From: Bdellovibrio sp.
Lineage (GTDB): Bacteria > Bdellovibrionota > Bdellovibrionia > Bdellovibrionales > Bdellovibrionaceae
Direction: 5' to 3'
Assembly: GCA_003176075.1 (NCBI GenBank)
Contig: PSRN01000302.1
Coordinates: 1 to 20,844 of the forward strand
DNA length: 20,844 bases
Part shown: positions 1-7,262 of the stretch, in pieces
Numbering within the stretch: position 1 is the first letter of the stretch
Layout of the letters: each line of letters opens with the position of its first letter
The notes under the pieces: generated by a model
Databases searched by the model: none
What the model saw: only the letters and a program-made list of their open reading frames with translations
Told to the model about the DNA's origin: nothing
Program-made: the position numbers and the translations under genes

Positions 1-1647
1 GAAGAAGCGAGGTTTTTGCAAACCCTCGATACGGGAACGGCGCTGTTGAATGAGCAATTTTCCGCCCTGCGCGCCCGCAATGAGCGCAAACTGCCCAGTG
101 ATTTTGTGTTCAAACTTTACGACACCTATGGTTTCCCGGTGGATCTGACCCGGTTGATGGCGCAAGAAAAGGGTTATTTGGTGGTCGAAGGAGAAGTTGA
201 GAGCCTTCTGGAAAACGCGCGAAAGGTTGCGCAGGCGAGTTGGAAAGGAAAAGCTTTGTCGACGGATGAGGCCCACTTGATCGCCTGGTCGCAAGCTCAG
301 TCCCGCGCCAGCGGGCCAACCGAATTCAAAGGCTACGAGTCACTCCACGAAGGGGGAAAGATTCTCGCCCTTTCCAACGGGAAGAGCGAAGTTGAGTCTC
401 TGGGCGCCGGCGAAAGGGGACTGCTGATCGTGAATAAAACCCCTTTTTACGCCGAAAGCGGCGGCCAAGTTGGCGATCAAGGAGGGGTCCAATCCGAGCG
501 GGGCGCTGCTCTCGTGCACGACACGACGAAACATCATGAAATTTTCGTTCATCACGTGGAAGTGTCAAAAGGGAAACTCAAGCGCGGCGACGCCGTCCAG
601 CTGGAGGTCGAAAGCCGGCAACGCCGGCAAATCGCCGCCAACCACTCGGCGACGCATCTTCTGCACGCCGCTTTGCGGGCTGTTCTTGGTTCCCACGTGA
701 GCCAAGCCGGATCTTTGGTCGACGCCAGCAAGTTGCGTTTTGATTTTACCCACAACAAAGCCCTCTCCAGCGAGGAGCTTCTCAAAATTGAGGAGTTGGT
801 GAACGAGCAAGTTTCATTGGCGAGGCCGGTGCAGCCCTCCATCATGAGCTACCAGGAGGCCATCAATTCGGGAGCCATGGCTCTTTTTGGTGAGAAATAC
901 GGTGCCACGGTCAGAGTGCTTAAGATGGGAGATTTCTCCACTGAACTTTGCGGCGGAACCCACGTCAGCAACACCGTTCAGATTCGTCTCTTTAAAATCG
1001 TATCGGAAAGTGGCGTGAGTGCCGGCGTTCGCCGGATCGAAGCACTGACTGGTGATGGGGCGCTCAAGTTCTTGCTGAAGCATTGCCATGAGAATAACCG
1101 CGCGCGAGTGGCCGCAGGAATCAGCGAGAGCTGGTCGACTTTTCTCAGCGTGGGCTCCGTCGGCACCTCCGCAGACGCCACGGGTGAATCGCGGGCGCAA
1201 GTCGCCGATTGGATCGAAGCCTCAAAATTGCAGATTCGCGAACTCGAACGGGCGGTCCGGGATGTGAAAAGCGGTCAGGTGGACCTGGATCAAATTGTCG
1301 GGCAAGCGCGGCAGTTTCAGTTCAAAACCGGCTCCCATCGCCTTATCCTTTGGCGAAACGACCAGGAGGATCGCGAAATTTTGGCTCGCTGGGCGGATGA
1401 GCTCAAGAACAAGATTCAAAGCGGCGTGGTGGTTATCCTCGGAAAGGGCCAACCGGCGAGTCCGTTGATTGTCAGTGTGACCAAGTCCCTCAATCCGGAA
1501 ATCTCAGCTGGGGATCTTCTGAAAGACTTGGCGAACGGCATGGGCGGAAAGGGCGGAGGCCGACCCGATTTCGCGCAAGGAGCAGTGCCACATGCCGAAA
1601 AATGGGAAGCGTCGACGAGTGCATTGACCAAGCGATTGGGGATTTGA
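1..1647 (+). CDS. alaS: Alanine--tRNA ligase, C-terminal part (5' end outside window)
   Basis: Charges tRNA-Ala with alanine and edits mischarged tRNA in the cytoplasm. The frame is open from base 1 (reading EEARFLQTLDTG), and a full AlaRS is about 870-880 residues, so roughly the first 330 residues, with the aminoacylation site, lie off the left edge. Visible parts are the end of the tRNA-recognition region, the editing domain and the C-terminal DHHA1-type region. The editing-site zinc ligands are intact: HSATH encodes His at 643 and 655, and CGGTH gives Cys at 949 and His at 961. The end carries the family signature GGKGGGRPDFAQG. It converges on the lipoprotein gene with only 19 bases between the two stops. 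The internal TTG at 16 is not a real start. The assignment is certain; the only oddity is truncation by the window. Confidence 0.97.
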   Translation, partial: EEARFLQTLDTGTALLNEQFSALRARNERKLPSDFVFKLYDTYGFPVDLTRLMAQEKGYLVVEGEVESLLENARKVAQASWKGKALSTDEAHLIAWSQAQSRASGPTEFKGYESLHEGGKILALSNGKSEVESLGAGERGLLIVNKTPFYAESGGQVGDQGGVQSERGAALVHDTTKHHEIFVHHVEVSKGKLKRGDAVQLEVESRQRRQIAANHSATHLLHAALRAVLGSHVSQAGSLVDASKLRFDFTHNKALSSEELLKIEELVNEQVSLARPVQPSIMSYQEAINSGAMALFGEKYGATVRVLKMGDFSTELCGGTHVSNTVQIRLFKIVSESGVSAGVRRIEALTGDGALKFLLKHCHENNRARVAAGISESWSTFLSVGSVGTSADATGESRAQVADWIEASKLQIRELERAVRDVKSGQVDLDQIVGQARQFQFKTGSHRLILWRNDQEDREILARWADELKNKIQSGVVVILGKGQPASPLIVSVTKSLNPEISAGDLLKDLANGMGGKGGGRPDFAQGAVPHAEKWEASTSALTKRLGI

Positions 1648-1666
1648 ACACTAAGTGGTCAGAGGA

Positions 1667-2197
1667 CTAGGGGCAGTCCAAAGTCTCAATTCGGGATAAG
1701 GCCGCAATGATGAAGCTCTTCAGTGCGGTTGATGATTCGCCACACAAATCAATGGGGGATTCACAACCATCGCGTTTCTCCCCTAGGTTTACCGCTAAGC
1801 CGGATGACCTGAGCTGGGCGTAGGGGAACACATATTCAGCCGAGCACTGCTGACTAGGACTAGCGTGTTGGATGGGTTCACAAACTTCCGCCTGACCGAG
1901 GATCTGCGACAAGGCATCGCGTTCGCTCAGCGGCAGGCAGTAGCGGTGATTATTGGACTCGTCGACAGCGACACCCGAATCGATGTCCAGATCAATTGTC
2001 CTGTTGTTATTGAGGTCATTCATAATGAGTTCGCGAAACTGGGACGCTGAAATTTTGTTGTCCAAGGCGCTCACGGGAGTGGAATCGGTGACCATGCCTC
2101 CCACCGACTGGGCACAGTTCTGAAAGCCAGCGAGAAGAACAAGGACAATCCCAGCACCGAAAGTCAGCCGAAGTCGCTTTCTGTATTGTCGAGTCAT
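1667..2197 (-). CDS. Small Cys-rich lipoprotein of unknown function
   Basis: A predicted 176-residue exported lipoprotein. The N-terminus is strongly basic (MTRQYRKRLRLTF), followed by a hydrophobic stretch and FQNC with the lipidation Cys at residue 28. This is not a textbook lipobox, but FQNC ends occur in Bdellovibrio-type lipoproteins. The mature part has seven more cysteines, suggesting disulfides in the envelope, and an acidic NRTIDLDIDSG segment. No family was recognised. I chose the ATG because it puts the basic region at the N-terminus. A TTG nine codons upstream (at 2224) is in frame, with a run of seven G between the two, which could itself serve as a poor SD. It converges on alaS and has its own upstream gap. 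A weak GGACT/AGTCC hairpin overlaps the stop. Confidence 0.72.
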   Translation of the reverse strand: MTRQYRKRLRLTFGAGIVLVLLAGFQNCAQSVGGMVTDSTPVSALDNKISASQFRELIMNDLNNNRTIDLDIDSGVAVDESNNHRYCLPLSERDALSQILGQAEVCEPIQHASPSQQCSAEYVFPYAQLRSSGLAVNLGEKRDGCESPIDLCGESSTALKSFIIAALSRIETLDCP

Positions 2198-2224
2198 TGA
2201 GCCCCCCCATATCAGACTATCCAA

Positions 2225-2436
2225 AATTCTGTGAAAAAATCTTTAAGTCTACCCATAGATGAGTGTAGGGGATTTTTGCATTTGTCGCCACTTTAGTCAC
2301 AAAATCGCCTTAAGATGAAAAGGTCGAAAAATTTCTGTAAAGATATTCTCAATATGAACGGCATCACTCTGATGCCGTGTCTTAATAGGATTCATTCAAA
2401 AACGAACAATCTACTGGGGACTGTCGCCGGATAAGA
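2225..2436. other. AT-rich intergenic gap between rpsI and lipoprotein gene
   Basis: This 212-base, AT-rich gap should hold the end of the rpsI transcript and the promoter of the lipoprotein gene. The one clear structure is the hairpin listed separately at 2358-2378. On the minus strand I see TACACT as a possible -10 element but no matching -35 at normal spacing, so no promoter is called. Confidence 0.5.
2358..2378 (-). terminator. Perfect 9-bp hairpin after rpsI, possible terminator
   Basis: ACGGCATCA and TGATGCCGT form a perfect 9-bp stem with a 3-base loop. It lies about 60 bases past the rpsI stop, where the minus-strand ribosomal operon should end. The sequence after the stem on the minus strand (TTCATATTGAG) is not a proper T-run, so intrinsic termination may be weak, or the hairpin may instead mark a Rho-dependent 3' end. 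The structure is seen; the function is inferred. Confidence 0.5.
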
Positions 2437-2832
2437 TTAGCGCTTGGAGTATTGATATCTGCGACGAGCGCCGGCTTTGCCGTATTTTTTTCTCTCAACT
2501 TCGCGTGGGTCTCTGGTCAAATATCCAGCTTTCTTAAGTGCGGGTCGAAGTGCCGCATCGAAAGCTGTCAGAGCGCGTGCGATTCCCAGTCGAATGGCTC
2601 CCATTTGCCCGCTTTCACCGCCGCCGGTGACTTTGATCTCGGCGTCGAATTTTCCCAACATGCTGATCGTTTCAAGGGGCTGCAGGATAACCATCCGCGA
2701 TTGCAGACGTTTCAAATAATCATCCGCCTTCAGGCCGTTGATGACGATGGAGCCTGATCCCGGTTTCAGATAGACTCGGGCGGCACTGCTTTTTCTTCTT
2801 CCGGTTGCGTAGTAAACTTTATCGGTGGCCAT
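2437..2832 (-). CDS. rpsI: 30S ribosomal protein S9
   Basis: S9 is a component of the small ribosomal subunit; its C-terminal tail reaches the P-site tRNA. The 131-residue product has the usual length and the family signature around GGGESGQMGAIRLGIARAL. It ends in the basic tail RRRYQYSKR, and the SKR end is almost universal in S9. The ATG lies two bases after the rplM stop, giving the classic rplM-rpsI pair, almost certainly cotranscribed and translationally coupled. Nothing is unusual about it. Confidence 0.98.
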   Translation of the reverse strand: MATDKVYYATGRRKSSAARVYLKPGSGSIVINGLKADDYLKRLQSRMVILQPLETISMLGKFDAEIKVTGGGESGQMGAIRLGIARALTAFDAALRPALKKAGYLTRDPREVERKKYGKAGARRRYQYSKR

Positions 2833-2834
2833 GA

Positions 2835-3395
2835 TTATGCATTCACTTTATAGGGTTGAGGTTTTTGGGCGGCGTGGGGATGCTCAGCGTTTTTGAACGT
2901 CCTTAACTTCTTCATCAAACCATAGGACATGCGATTGTCCGGAAGCATTCCACGAACGGCCTGGGACATCAAGAATCCACTGTCTTCATTCTTGTACTGC
3001 TCGGCTGACTTTTCCTTCAGCGACCCGAAAAAACGAGAGTGGCGAAAATACTTTTTGGAAGTCCATTTACGGCCCGTCAATTCAATCTTGTCGGTATTGA
3101 TAACGATGACAAAGTCACCGGTATCCACGTGGGGAGTAAAGGTCGGCTTGTGTTTTCCACGCAAGAGAGTGGCAACCACAGTGGCAACTCGTCCCAGTCT
3201 TTGATGGGCGCCATCGATAATCCACCAATGTTGGTCGGTTTCATCAGGCTTGGCCATCCAAGTGGCGTTGGGGCGGGATTTTCCCGCACCAGATTTGTCA
3301 CTCGACTTATCAGAACTCTTATCAGCCTTATCAGCAGTCTTGTCTGCGGCTTTTTCAGCGGCTTTTTGAGCAGCCGTATCCCCAGCTTTTACCAT
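2835..3395 (-). CDS. rplM: 50S ribosomal protein L13 with N-terminal extension
   Basis: L13 is an early-assembly protein of the large ribosomal subunit. The core, from about residue 45, is typical (RLGRVATVVATLLRGKHK, TPHVDTGDFVIVINTDKI, RGMLPDNRMS, EHPHAAQKP). Its roughly 140 residues match the usual length. About 45 extra residues precede it, made almost only of Lys, Ala, Asp, Ser, Thr and Glu (for example DKADKSSDKSSDKSG). The far start is supported by AGGAG seven bases before the ATG (AGGAGATTCTATG), whereas the internal Met47 has no such site in view. The extension is therefore probably translated. It is likely disordered and could contact rRNA or be removed after translation. It lies 33 bases after truA and 2 bases before rpsI. 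Confidence 0.96.
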   Translation of the reverse strand: MVKAGDTAAQKAAEKAADKTADKADKSSDKSSDKSGAGKSRPNATWMAKPDETDQHWWIIDGAHQRLGRVATVVATLLRGKHKPTFTPHVDTGDFVIVINTDKIELTGRKWTSKKYFRHSRFFGSLKEKSAEQYKNEDSGFLMSQAVRGMLPDNRMSYGLMKKLRTFKNAEHPHAAQKPQPYKVNA

Positions 3396-3428
3396 AGAAT
3401 CTCCTCAGCGTGAGCCAGACCGAAGTTT

Positions 3429-4223
3429 TTAAATTTTGGGCTTCGCCTTGTCAACCTGAATTGCAGTGCCGGGGTACACGACGTGAAGAAGAAAAAGACC
3501 TTGCGGCGGGGCGGCCATTCCAGCCTTCGTTCGATCCTTTAACTTCATGATTTGCTTTATCTTTTCTGGATTTGGATCGTTCCACGAAAGGGTCACTAGC
3601 GTGCCCACTAGATTGCGCACCATCTGCTTCAGAAAGCCGTTGCCGGTGACCGAAAACTCAATAATTCCTTCCCGCCGTTGCCGCCAAACCGCCCGATGAA
3701 TTTTTCGAACGGTGTGGCGAACGGGTGTGCCTTCCGAGCGAAAACTCGCAAAGTCATGTTCTCCAACTAAAGGTTCGGTCAGCTGGTTGAGGAGCGCAAG
3801 ATCGAGGGGGCGGCGAATCCACCACGAGTAGCGACACAAAAGAGCCGGGGCCCGCGGGTGATTCCAAATCCAGTAACGATAAGTTTTCCGTGTCGCTGAG
3901 AGGGTCGCGTGAAAATACGCGGGGACGGGCTGGCAATCCTTGACTGAAATGCTGGGTGGAAGTTGCGACTTGAGTGCCCAACAAAGGTCTCGTGGCAGCT
4001 TTCGATCCGTGTCGAAATGGCAGACTTGCGCCACGGCGTGAACTCCAGCGTCGGTCCGACCAGACGCCGACAGGGATACCGGATGATTGAGCACCCGGGT
4101 CAGAGCCGTTTCGAGGGTTTGCTGAATGCTTGGAAGAGGTGATGCGTGCGCATGGCTCTTCTGCCGCTGCCAACCGCAGAAATCTGTTCCGTCGTAAGAA
4201 ACAATGAGTCGATACCTGGCCAT
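3429..4223 (-). CDS. truA: tRNA pseudouridine(38-40) synthase TruA
   Basis: TruA isomerises uridines 38-40 in the anticodon arm of tRNAs to pseudouridine. The 264-residue product has the usual length. It starts MARYRLIVSYDGTDFCGW, the family N-terminus, and carries the catalytic motif SGRTDAGVHA with Asp58 as nucleophile. Further on it has KTYRYWIWN and FLKQMVRNLVGTLV, both typical. The frame is open for 80 more codons upstream to 4463, but that extension matches nothing in TruA and runs through the inverted-repeat element, so I place the start at the ATG at 4223. No strong SD precedes it. It heads the conserved truA-rplM-rpsI group. The upstream palindrome makes separate expression from the barrel gene possible. 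Confidence 0.96.
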   Translation of the reverse strand: MARYRLIVSYDGTDFCGWQRQKSHAHASPLPSIQQTLETALTRVLNHPVSLSASGRTDAGVHAVAQVCHFDTDRKLPRDLCWALKSQLPPSISVKDCQPVPAYFHATLSATRKTYRYWIWNHPRAPALLCRYSWWIRRPLDLALLNQLTEPLVGEHDFASFRSEGTPVRHTVRKIHRAVWRQRREGIIEFSVTGNGFLKQMVRNLVGTLVTLSWNDPNPEKIKQIMKLKDRTKAGMAAPPQGLFLLHVVYPGTAIQVDKAKPKI

Positions 4224-4274
4224 GATGAGGGATTCATATTCGATCGGCGCGGAACAGTCGATCTGAATTCTAAG

Positions 4275-4449
4275 ACTAAGGGGTCTCCACAGAATCAAGT
4301 TTACAGTTTTTGCGAAGCGGATTTTCAATTTTGCCGAGGCGTCACCGACGAACGGCTTGCCAGCGGCGCAAACCGGAGGAGGTGCAACGATGGCAAAATT
4401 GAAAAGACCGAGCAAAAACGTAAAATTTATTCTGTGGAGACTCCTAAGT
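4275..4449. repeat. 175-bp imperfect palindrome (foldback or MITE-like element)
   Basis: The arm at 4275-4335 and the reverse complement of 4392-4449 align over about 60 bases with few differences. Shared blocks include TCTCCACAGAAT, GTTTTTGC and TTTTCAATTTTGCC. Pairing continues inward: CGGCTTGC at 4353-4360 faces GCAAACCG at 4368-4375 around a 7-base loop. The whole element can fold as one long hairpin, as DNA or as RNA on either strand. It fills most of the gap between the barrel gene stop (4460) and the truA start (4223). It has no coding capacity that I trust and no obvious target-site duplication. It could be a non-autonomous transposon remnant, a REP-like element or an RNA-processing structure. 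Confidence 0.8.
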
Positions 4450-4459
4450 ACCCGATGGC

Positions 4460-5566
4460 TCAATAATCTATGGTGAAGCCGGCGCTGATTGTTTGGTTGG
4501 AGAAATCAATAGCCTTGGAAACGCTGGCGACAAGGCGAGCCTCAAGAGTCAGCCAAACGTCGGAAATGCCATATTCGCGACTGAGGAAGAAAGCGCCCTG
4601 GTTGTCGACGCGGGTTACGTTGATACTGATCCCAGCCGCCCCGGCCATCGCGGGGCTACCGGCGTAGGTTGCGGGTTTACCATCGTCCCGTTGTTCTCTC
4701 AGGGCATAATAGATTCCGCCTCCGCTGATGTAGGGTGCGAACCATTGATGCCGCAGGTATTCGAAGCGGTAGACGATCATCGCCGACACGGGGACGACAA
4801 TCAGGGTGTACACTTCTTTGGCCTCCGTGAAAATCGAACCCGGTGCGAATCTTCCATTGCCGCGAACAACGCCCAGGCCCGCCCCCAATTGCAAGCCAAG
4901 GGCGCCAAAGGTGTGGAAGGGTTGCCACTCATAATCGGCAAATAACGAGGGTATACCTTTGGATCCATAAATTGACGAAAAGCTGTCGCCTTGTTCGGAA
5001 GTGGTATTGGGTGAACTGATGATTCCAAAGCGAACGGAGGTGGCTTGCGACTTTTCAACGGTTTTGACTCGATACTGGTAAACTTGGTCCTTGTCGATTT
5101 TGATCAATCCTTTGGCGGCGCCAGGGTGCTCGATTTGAAAAGTCCCCCCTTCGGGTGGGCCAACGGGGCGATGGTACTCATTTTGAGCGGGGGGTAAGGA
5201 ATGCTGTGGAGAACCTTGTGGAAAACCTTGAGAAGAACCCTGCGGAGAACCCTGTGGAAAGCCTTGCGGAGAGTCCCGCAGGGAACCTTGTGGGGAGCCT
5301 TGTGGAGAGCCTTGTGGAGAACTTGGTTCTGATGAGGGCGGACCGCCGTTCGCCTCGTCCAACTCGTGTTCTAAAGGATCAACTTGGGCCAGCGCCCAAT
5401 TCCTTCCCCAGCCTTGAGTCAGCGTGAAGACGAGAGCTGCAGTCAAAACTGTTCCTAAGTTGGATCTTAAGTTGAATCTTAAGCTGGATCCTAAGTTGGA
5501 TCCTAAGTTGGGTCCTATGCCGAATTTTGTGATAGAAAAGCCCCCAGTTTTCGGATCATCCTCCAA
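4460..5566 (-). CDS. Exported protein with PQG repeats and outer-membrane-barrel-like C-terminus
   Basis: A predicted 368-residue envelope protein of no recognised family. An unusually long N-region is followed by a hydrophobic segment (VLTAALVFTLTQ, about residues 39-51) and likely signal cleavage after WALAQ near residue 61. Next comes an acidic patch and a low-complexity linker of PQGS/PQGF units. About 230 residues then alternate like beta-strands, with LQLGAGLGVV and APYISGGGIYYALR, and end AGFTIDY with a terminal aromatic, as in outer-membrane barrels. The start is uncertain. The ATG at 5653 would overlap the upstream gene by 139 bases. I prefer the TTG at 5566, eight bases after GGAGG, which overlaps by 52. 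A TTG at 5446 with AGGA is a third option. Three separate tandem repeat arrays lie in or before this gene. Confidence 0.75.
   Translation of the reverse strand: MEDDPKTGGFSITKFGIGPNLGSNLGSSLRFNLRSNLGTVLTAALVFTLTQGWGRNWALAQVDPLEHELDEANGGPPSSEPSSPQGSPQGSPQGSLRDSPQGFPQGSPQGSSQGFPQGSPQHSLPPAQNEYHRPVGPPEGGTFQIEHPGAAKGLIKIDKDQVYQYRVKTVEKSQATSVRFGIISSPNTTSEQGDSFSSIYGSKGIPSLFADYEWQPFHTFGALGLQLGAGLGVVRGNGRFAPGSIFTEAKEVYTLIVVPVSAMIVYRFEYLRHQWFAPYISGGGIYYALREQRDDGKPATYAGSPAMAGAAGISINVTRVDNQGAFFLSREYGISDVWLTLEARLVASVSKAIDFSNQTISAGFTIDY
5202..5321 (-). repeat. 12-bp tandem repeat array encoding the PQG linker
   Basis: Ten 12-bp units of roughly CCTTGTGGAGAA (plus strand) run end to end inside the barrel-like gene. 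On the coding strand they give four-residue PQGS, PQGF and PQGN-like units between the signal peptide region and the barrel-like domain. The units have diverged by point changes. Because the period is a multiple of three, copy-number change would lengthen or shorten the linker without breaking the frame. Confidence 0.9.
5455..5514 (-). repeat. 12-bp tandem repeat array in the 5' end of the barrel-like gene
   Basis: Five 12-bp units (plus-strand consensus CTAAGTTGGATC) lie at 5455-5466, 5467-5478, 5479-5490, 5491-5502 and 5503-5514, abutting the stop codon of the upstream CFI-box gene. If the TTG at 5566 is used they encode the NLGS/NLRF units just before the signal peptide core. If the TTG at 5446 is used they are untranslated leader. 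The unit sequence is unrelated to that of the PQG array. Confidence 0.9.
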
Positions 5567-7113
5567 ATGATAATCCTCCAAATGACGCAAACCAGGCCCA
5601 CCAGGCTGGCCGCCAATGAAACCAAGAATAAGGCGCTGACGAGTCCACTCCATTGCGAGTCAATTTCCGCCGCAAGCACGAGGTCCACAAGGCCCACCGA
5701 GGGAAGTAAAAGTAGGCGCGCCATCAGCCGCAAAAGCTCCGAGCCGGCGATCACCCGAGCCCAGGCCGGCGAGTTGTTGTAGTAAAAACGCACAAAGCTC
5801 TTTCCAGGAGTGCTATGAAGCAGGTAGCGGTCGCGAAAAGTCCGCAGGCGCTCGACCTGGGGTGCCATCTCGCTCCCGTAGGCGGCGGTGGCCACGAAAC
5901 ACTTCTTATTGTCCAGGAAACCATGGACAGGCTCTGGGATGGCGGTCTGCAAAGTCCCCCAGGTGATTCCCGGTCCCGCCGCAAAATGAGTAATGATGCC
6001 GGCCTGGTCGCCGTTGGCCAGCAGGACAGAGTACTGTTGCCCATTGGTTATGTCGGCGCCGGTTATCTTGAGCGCGTCATTAAAGGGTCGGCCGTCAAAG
6101 TTAAGGTCAACACTGTTTGTTTGGCCAGTGGCGGTGGCGAGAGCGTTGAAATCGCCAGGAACATAATAAGCCCGCAGAAAAGAATAAAAAATATGACTGG
6201 GATCCTGCGCTGCCGGCGACGCCGTTGCCTCCATATCACCGACGATCATGTTGTTGGGAAAGCCACTGTTGGCCCCGACAGTTTGATCTTGGCCGGCCAT
6301 ATTGGTCAGGTACATTTTTTGGTCGCCTGGATAGACCTCATAGTAACAGATTCCCTCAAACTGATTATTTGTTTTAGTGACACCACAGGAGGTGGCTGGG
6401 TCAGGACTGAAAGTCATAGGAGCGGCGAATCCGACGTAGCGAAACTGCAGGCGGAAAGTCGCTGAGTCAGAGATGTTTGCGCTGGGGGTATTGCAAGCTT
6501 GCAGGAAACCCACCTGCAGTTGCTGGTCAAAGCTGGTCGTGCATTCGCCGTCATTATTTCTTGCGGTGCTGCAGATGTCTCCCCACCTAAAGCTTGCGGT
6601 GATCGGCGTGTTGGCCACCCCCATGGTCCCCCCGCTGCCGGTGGAAGTGTAGGAGGTGTTTGCAAATGATACAGCGGTGACGACGCCGGTGCCGGTGGAC
6701 GCACTGGCCCGGATGCCGATCAGACCGTTGAAGCAAATGGGATAGATGTAGGCAGAGGCCTGATCGGAGGTCAGTGTGATTTGAAAGATGGTATCTTTCG
6801 TCAGATCATTGCTGCTGCAGGAAATCGCCCCGTTTGCAAAGGGAGCTGTTTGGGCCTTGCAACTATCACAGGTTGTCGTGTTGTCGGTGCAGGCGGTGCT
6901 GCTGAGTGTTCTTCCCGCGATAATGTCAAACATTCCGCTCGGATCAGGTGCCGGCGGCGTATGAAAGTAAGTCGACGTGGATAATATCTTAACCGTAGCT
7001 TGCGCCGTCGCAGGAGTGACTGCTTGCAATGCAACAAGCAGCATCATCAGCGGTAGCAAAAGAGGAATCGAGCGATTGCCCGCGATCAAGGCAAAGCTGA
7101 CAGAGCGTACCAT
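5515..7113 (-). CDS. Large exported protein with CFI-box C-terminal domain
   Basis: A 532-residue envelope protein of unknown function. The signal peptide has hydrophobic core IPLLLPLMMLLVAL and likely cleavage after ATAQ at residue 38. The long middle part is rich in Ser, Thr, Gly and paired Cys (for example CTDNTTTCDSCKA), looks beta-rich and is likely disulfide-bonded. From Cys405 it carries the CFI-box motif CFVATAAYGS, followed by LRTFRDRYLL and FYYNNSPAWARVI, the standard pattern of that C-terminal domain. Hydrophobic segments around 464-482 and 487-515, then basic residues (RKLG), look like membrane anchoring at the C-terminus, so the bulk is probably exposed outside the inner membrane. 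The gene ends inside the start of the barrel-like gene, suggesting coupled translation. A promoter candidate lies directly before its ATG, and no SD is visible. Confidence 0.85.
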   Translation of the reverse strand: MVRSVSFALIAGNRSIPLLLPLMMLLVALQAVTPATAQATVKILSTSTYFHTPPAPDPSGMFDIIAGRTLSSTACTDNTTTCDSCKAQTAPFANGAISCSSNDLTKDTIFQITLTSDQASAYIYPICFNGLIGIRASASTGTGVVTAVSFANTSYTSTGSGGTMGVANTPITASFRWGDICSTARNNDGECTTSFDQQLQVGFLQACNTPSANISDSATFRLQFRYVGFAAPMTFSPDPATSCGVTKTNNQFEGICYYEVYPGDQKMYLTNMAGQDQTVGANSGFPNNMIVGDMEATASPAAQDPSHIFYSFLRAYYVPGDFNALATATGQTNSVDLNFDGRPFNDALKITGADITNGQQYSVLLANGDQAGIITHFAAGPGITWGTLQTAIPEPVHGFLDNKKCFVATAAYGSEMAPQVERLRTFRDRYLLHSTPGKSFVRFYYNNSPAWARVIAGSELLRLMARLLLLPSVGLVDLVLAAEIDSQWSGLVSALFLVSLAASLVGLVCVIWRIIIWRMIRKLGAFLSQNSA

Positions 7114-7119
7114 ATAAAT

Positions 7120-7148
7120 ATTGCATCATAGCCCCAGGGGCCTGTCAA
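7120..7148 (-). promoter_or_regulatory. Sigma70-like promoter candidate, possibly leaderless
   Basis: On the minus strand TTGACA (7148-7143) is followed after 17 bases by TGCAAT (7125-7120). The predicted start of transcription falls at or within a few bases of the ATG at 7113. The gene has no SD, which agrees with a leaderless mRNA. A better -10 match, TATGAT (7131-7126), is only 12 bases from the -35. The spacer contains the near-palindrome GCCCCAGGGGC, which could be an operator. The boxes are seen; the function is inferred. Confidence 0.45.
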
Positions 7149-7262
7149 AGGTGCAACCAAAGGTGAAAACTAAGCTGAAAGCCAAGAGGCGCAGACAAAG
7201 CCCGGATCGAAGCTGGGACCTCAAGATTGTCGAACTCATTGACATGCGGCAAGTGGCGACGT

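Noticed and set aside
1663..1678. GGACT/AGTCC hairpin as a bidirectional terminator for alaS and the lipoprotein gene
   Set aside because: The stem is only five pairs, with no T-run on either side, and it overlaps the lipoprotein stop codon.
2315..2434. 39-codon basic + strand ORF in the gap between the lipoprotein gene and rpsI
   Set aside because: It has no SD, contains the terminator-like hairpin inside it and shows no recognisable sequence.
4224..4463. N-terminal extension of TruA by 80 residues with a signal-like start
   Set aside because: It runs through the palindrome, does not match TruA, and the family N-terminus begins at the ATG at 4223.
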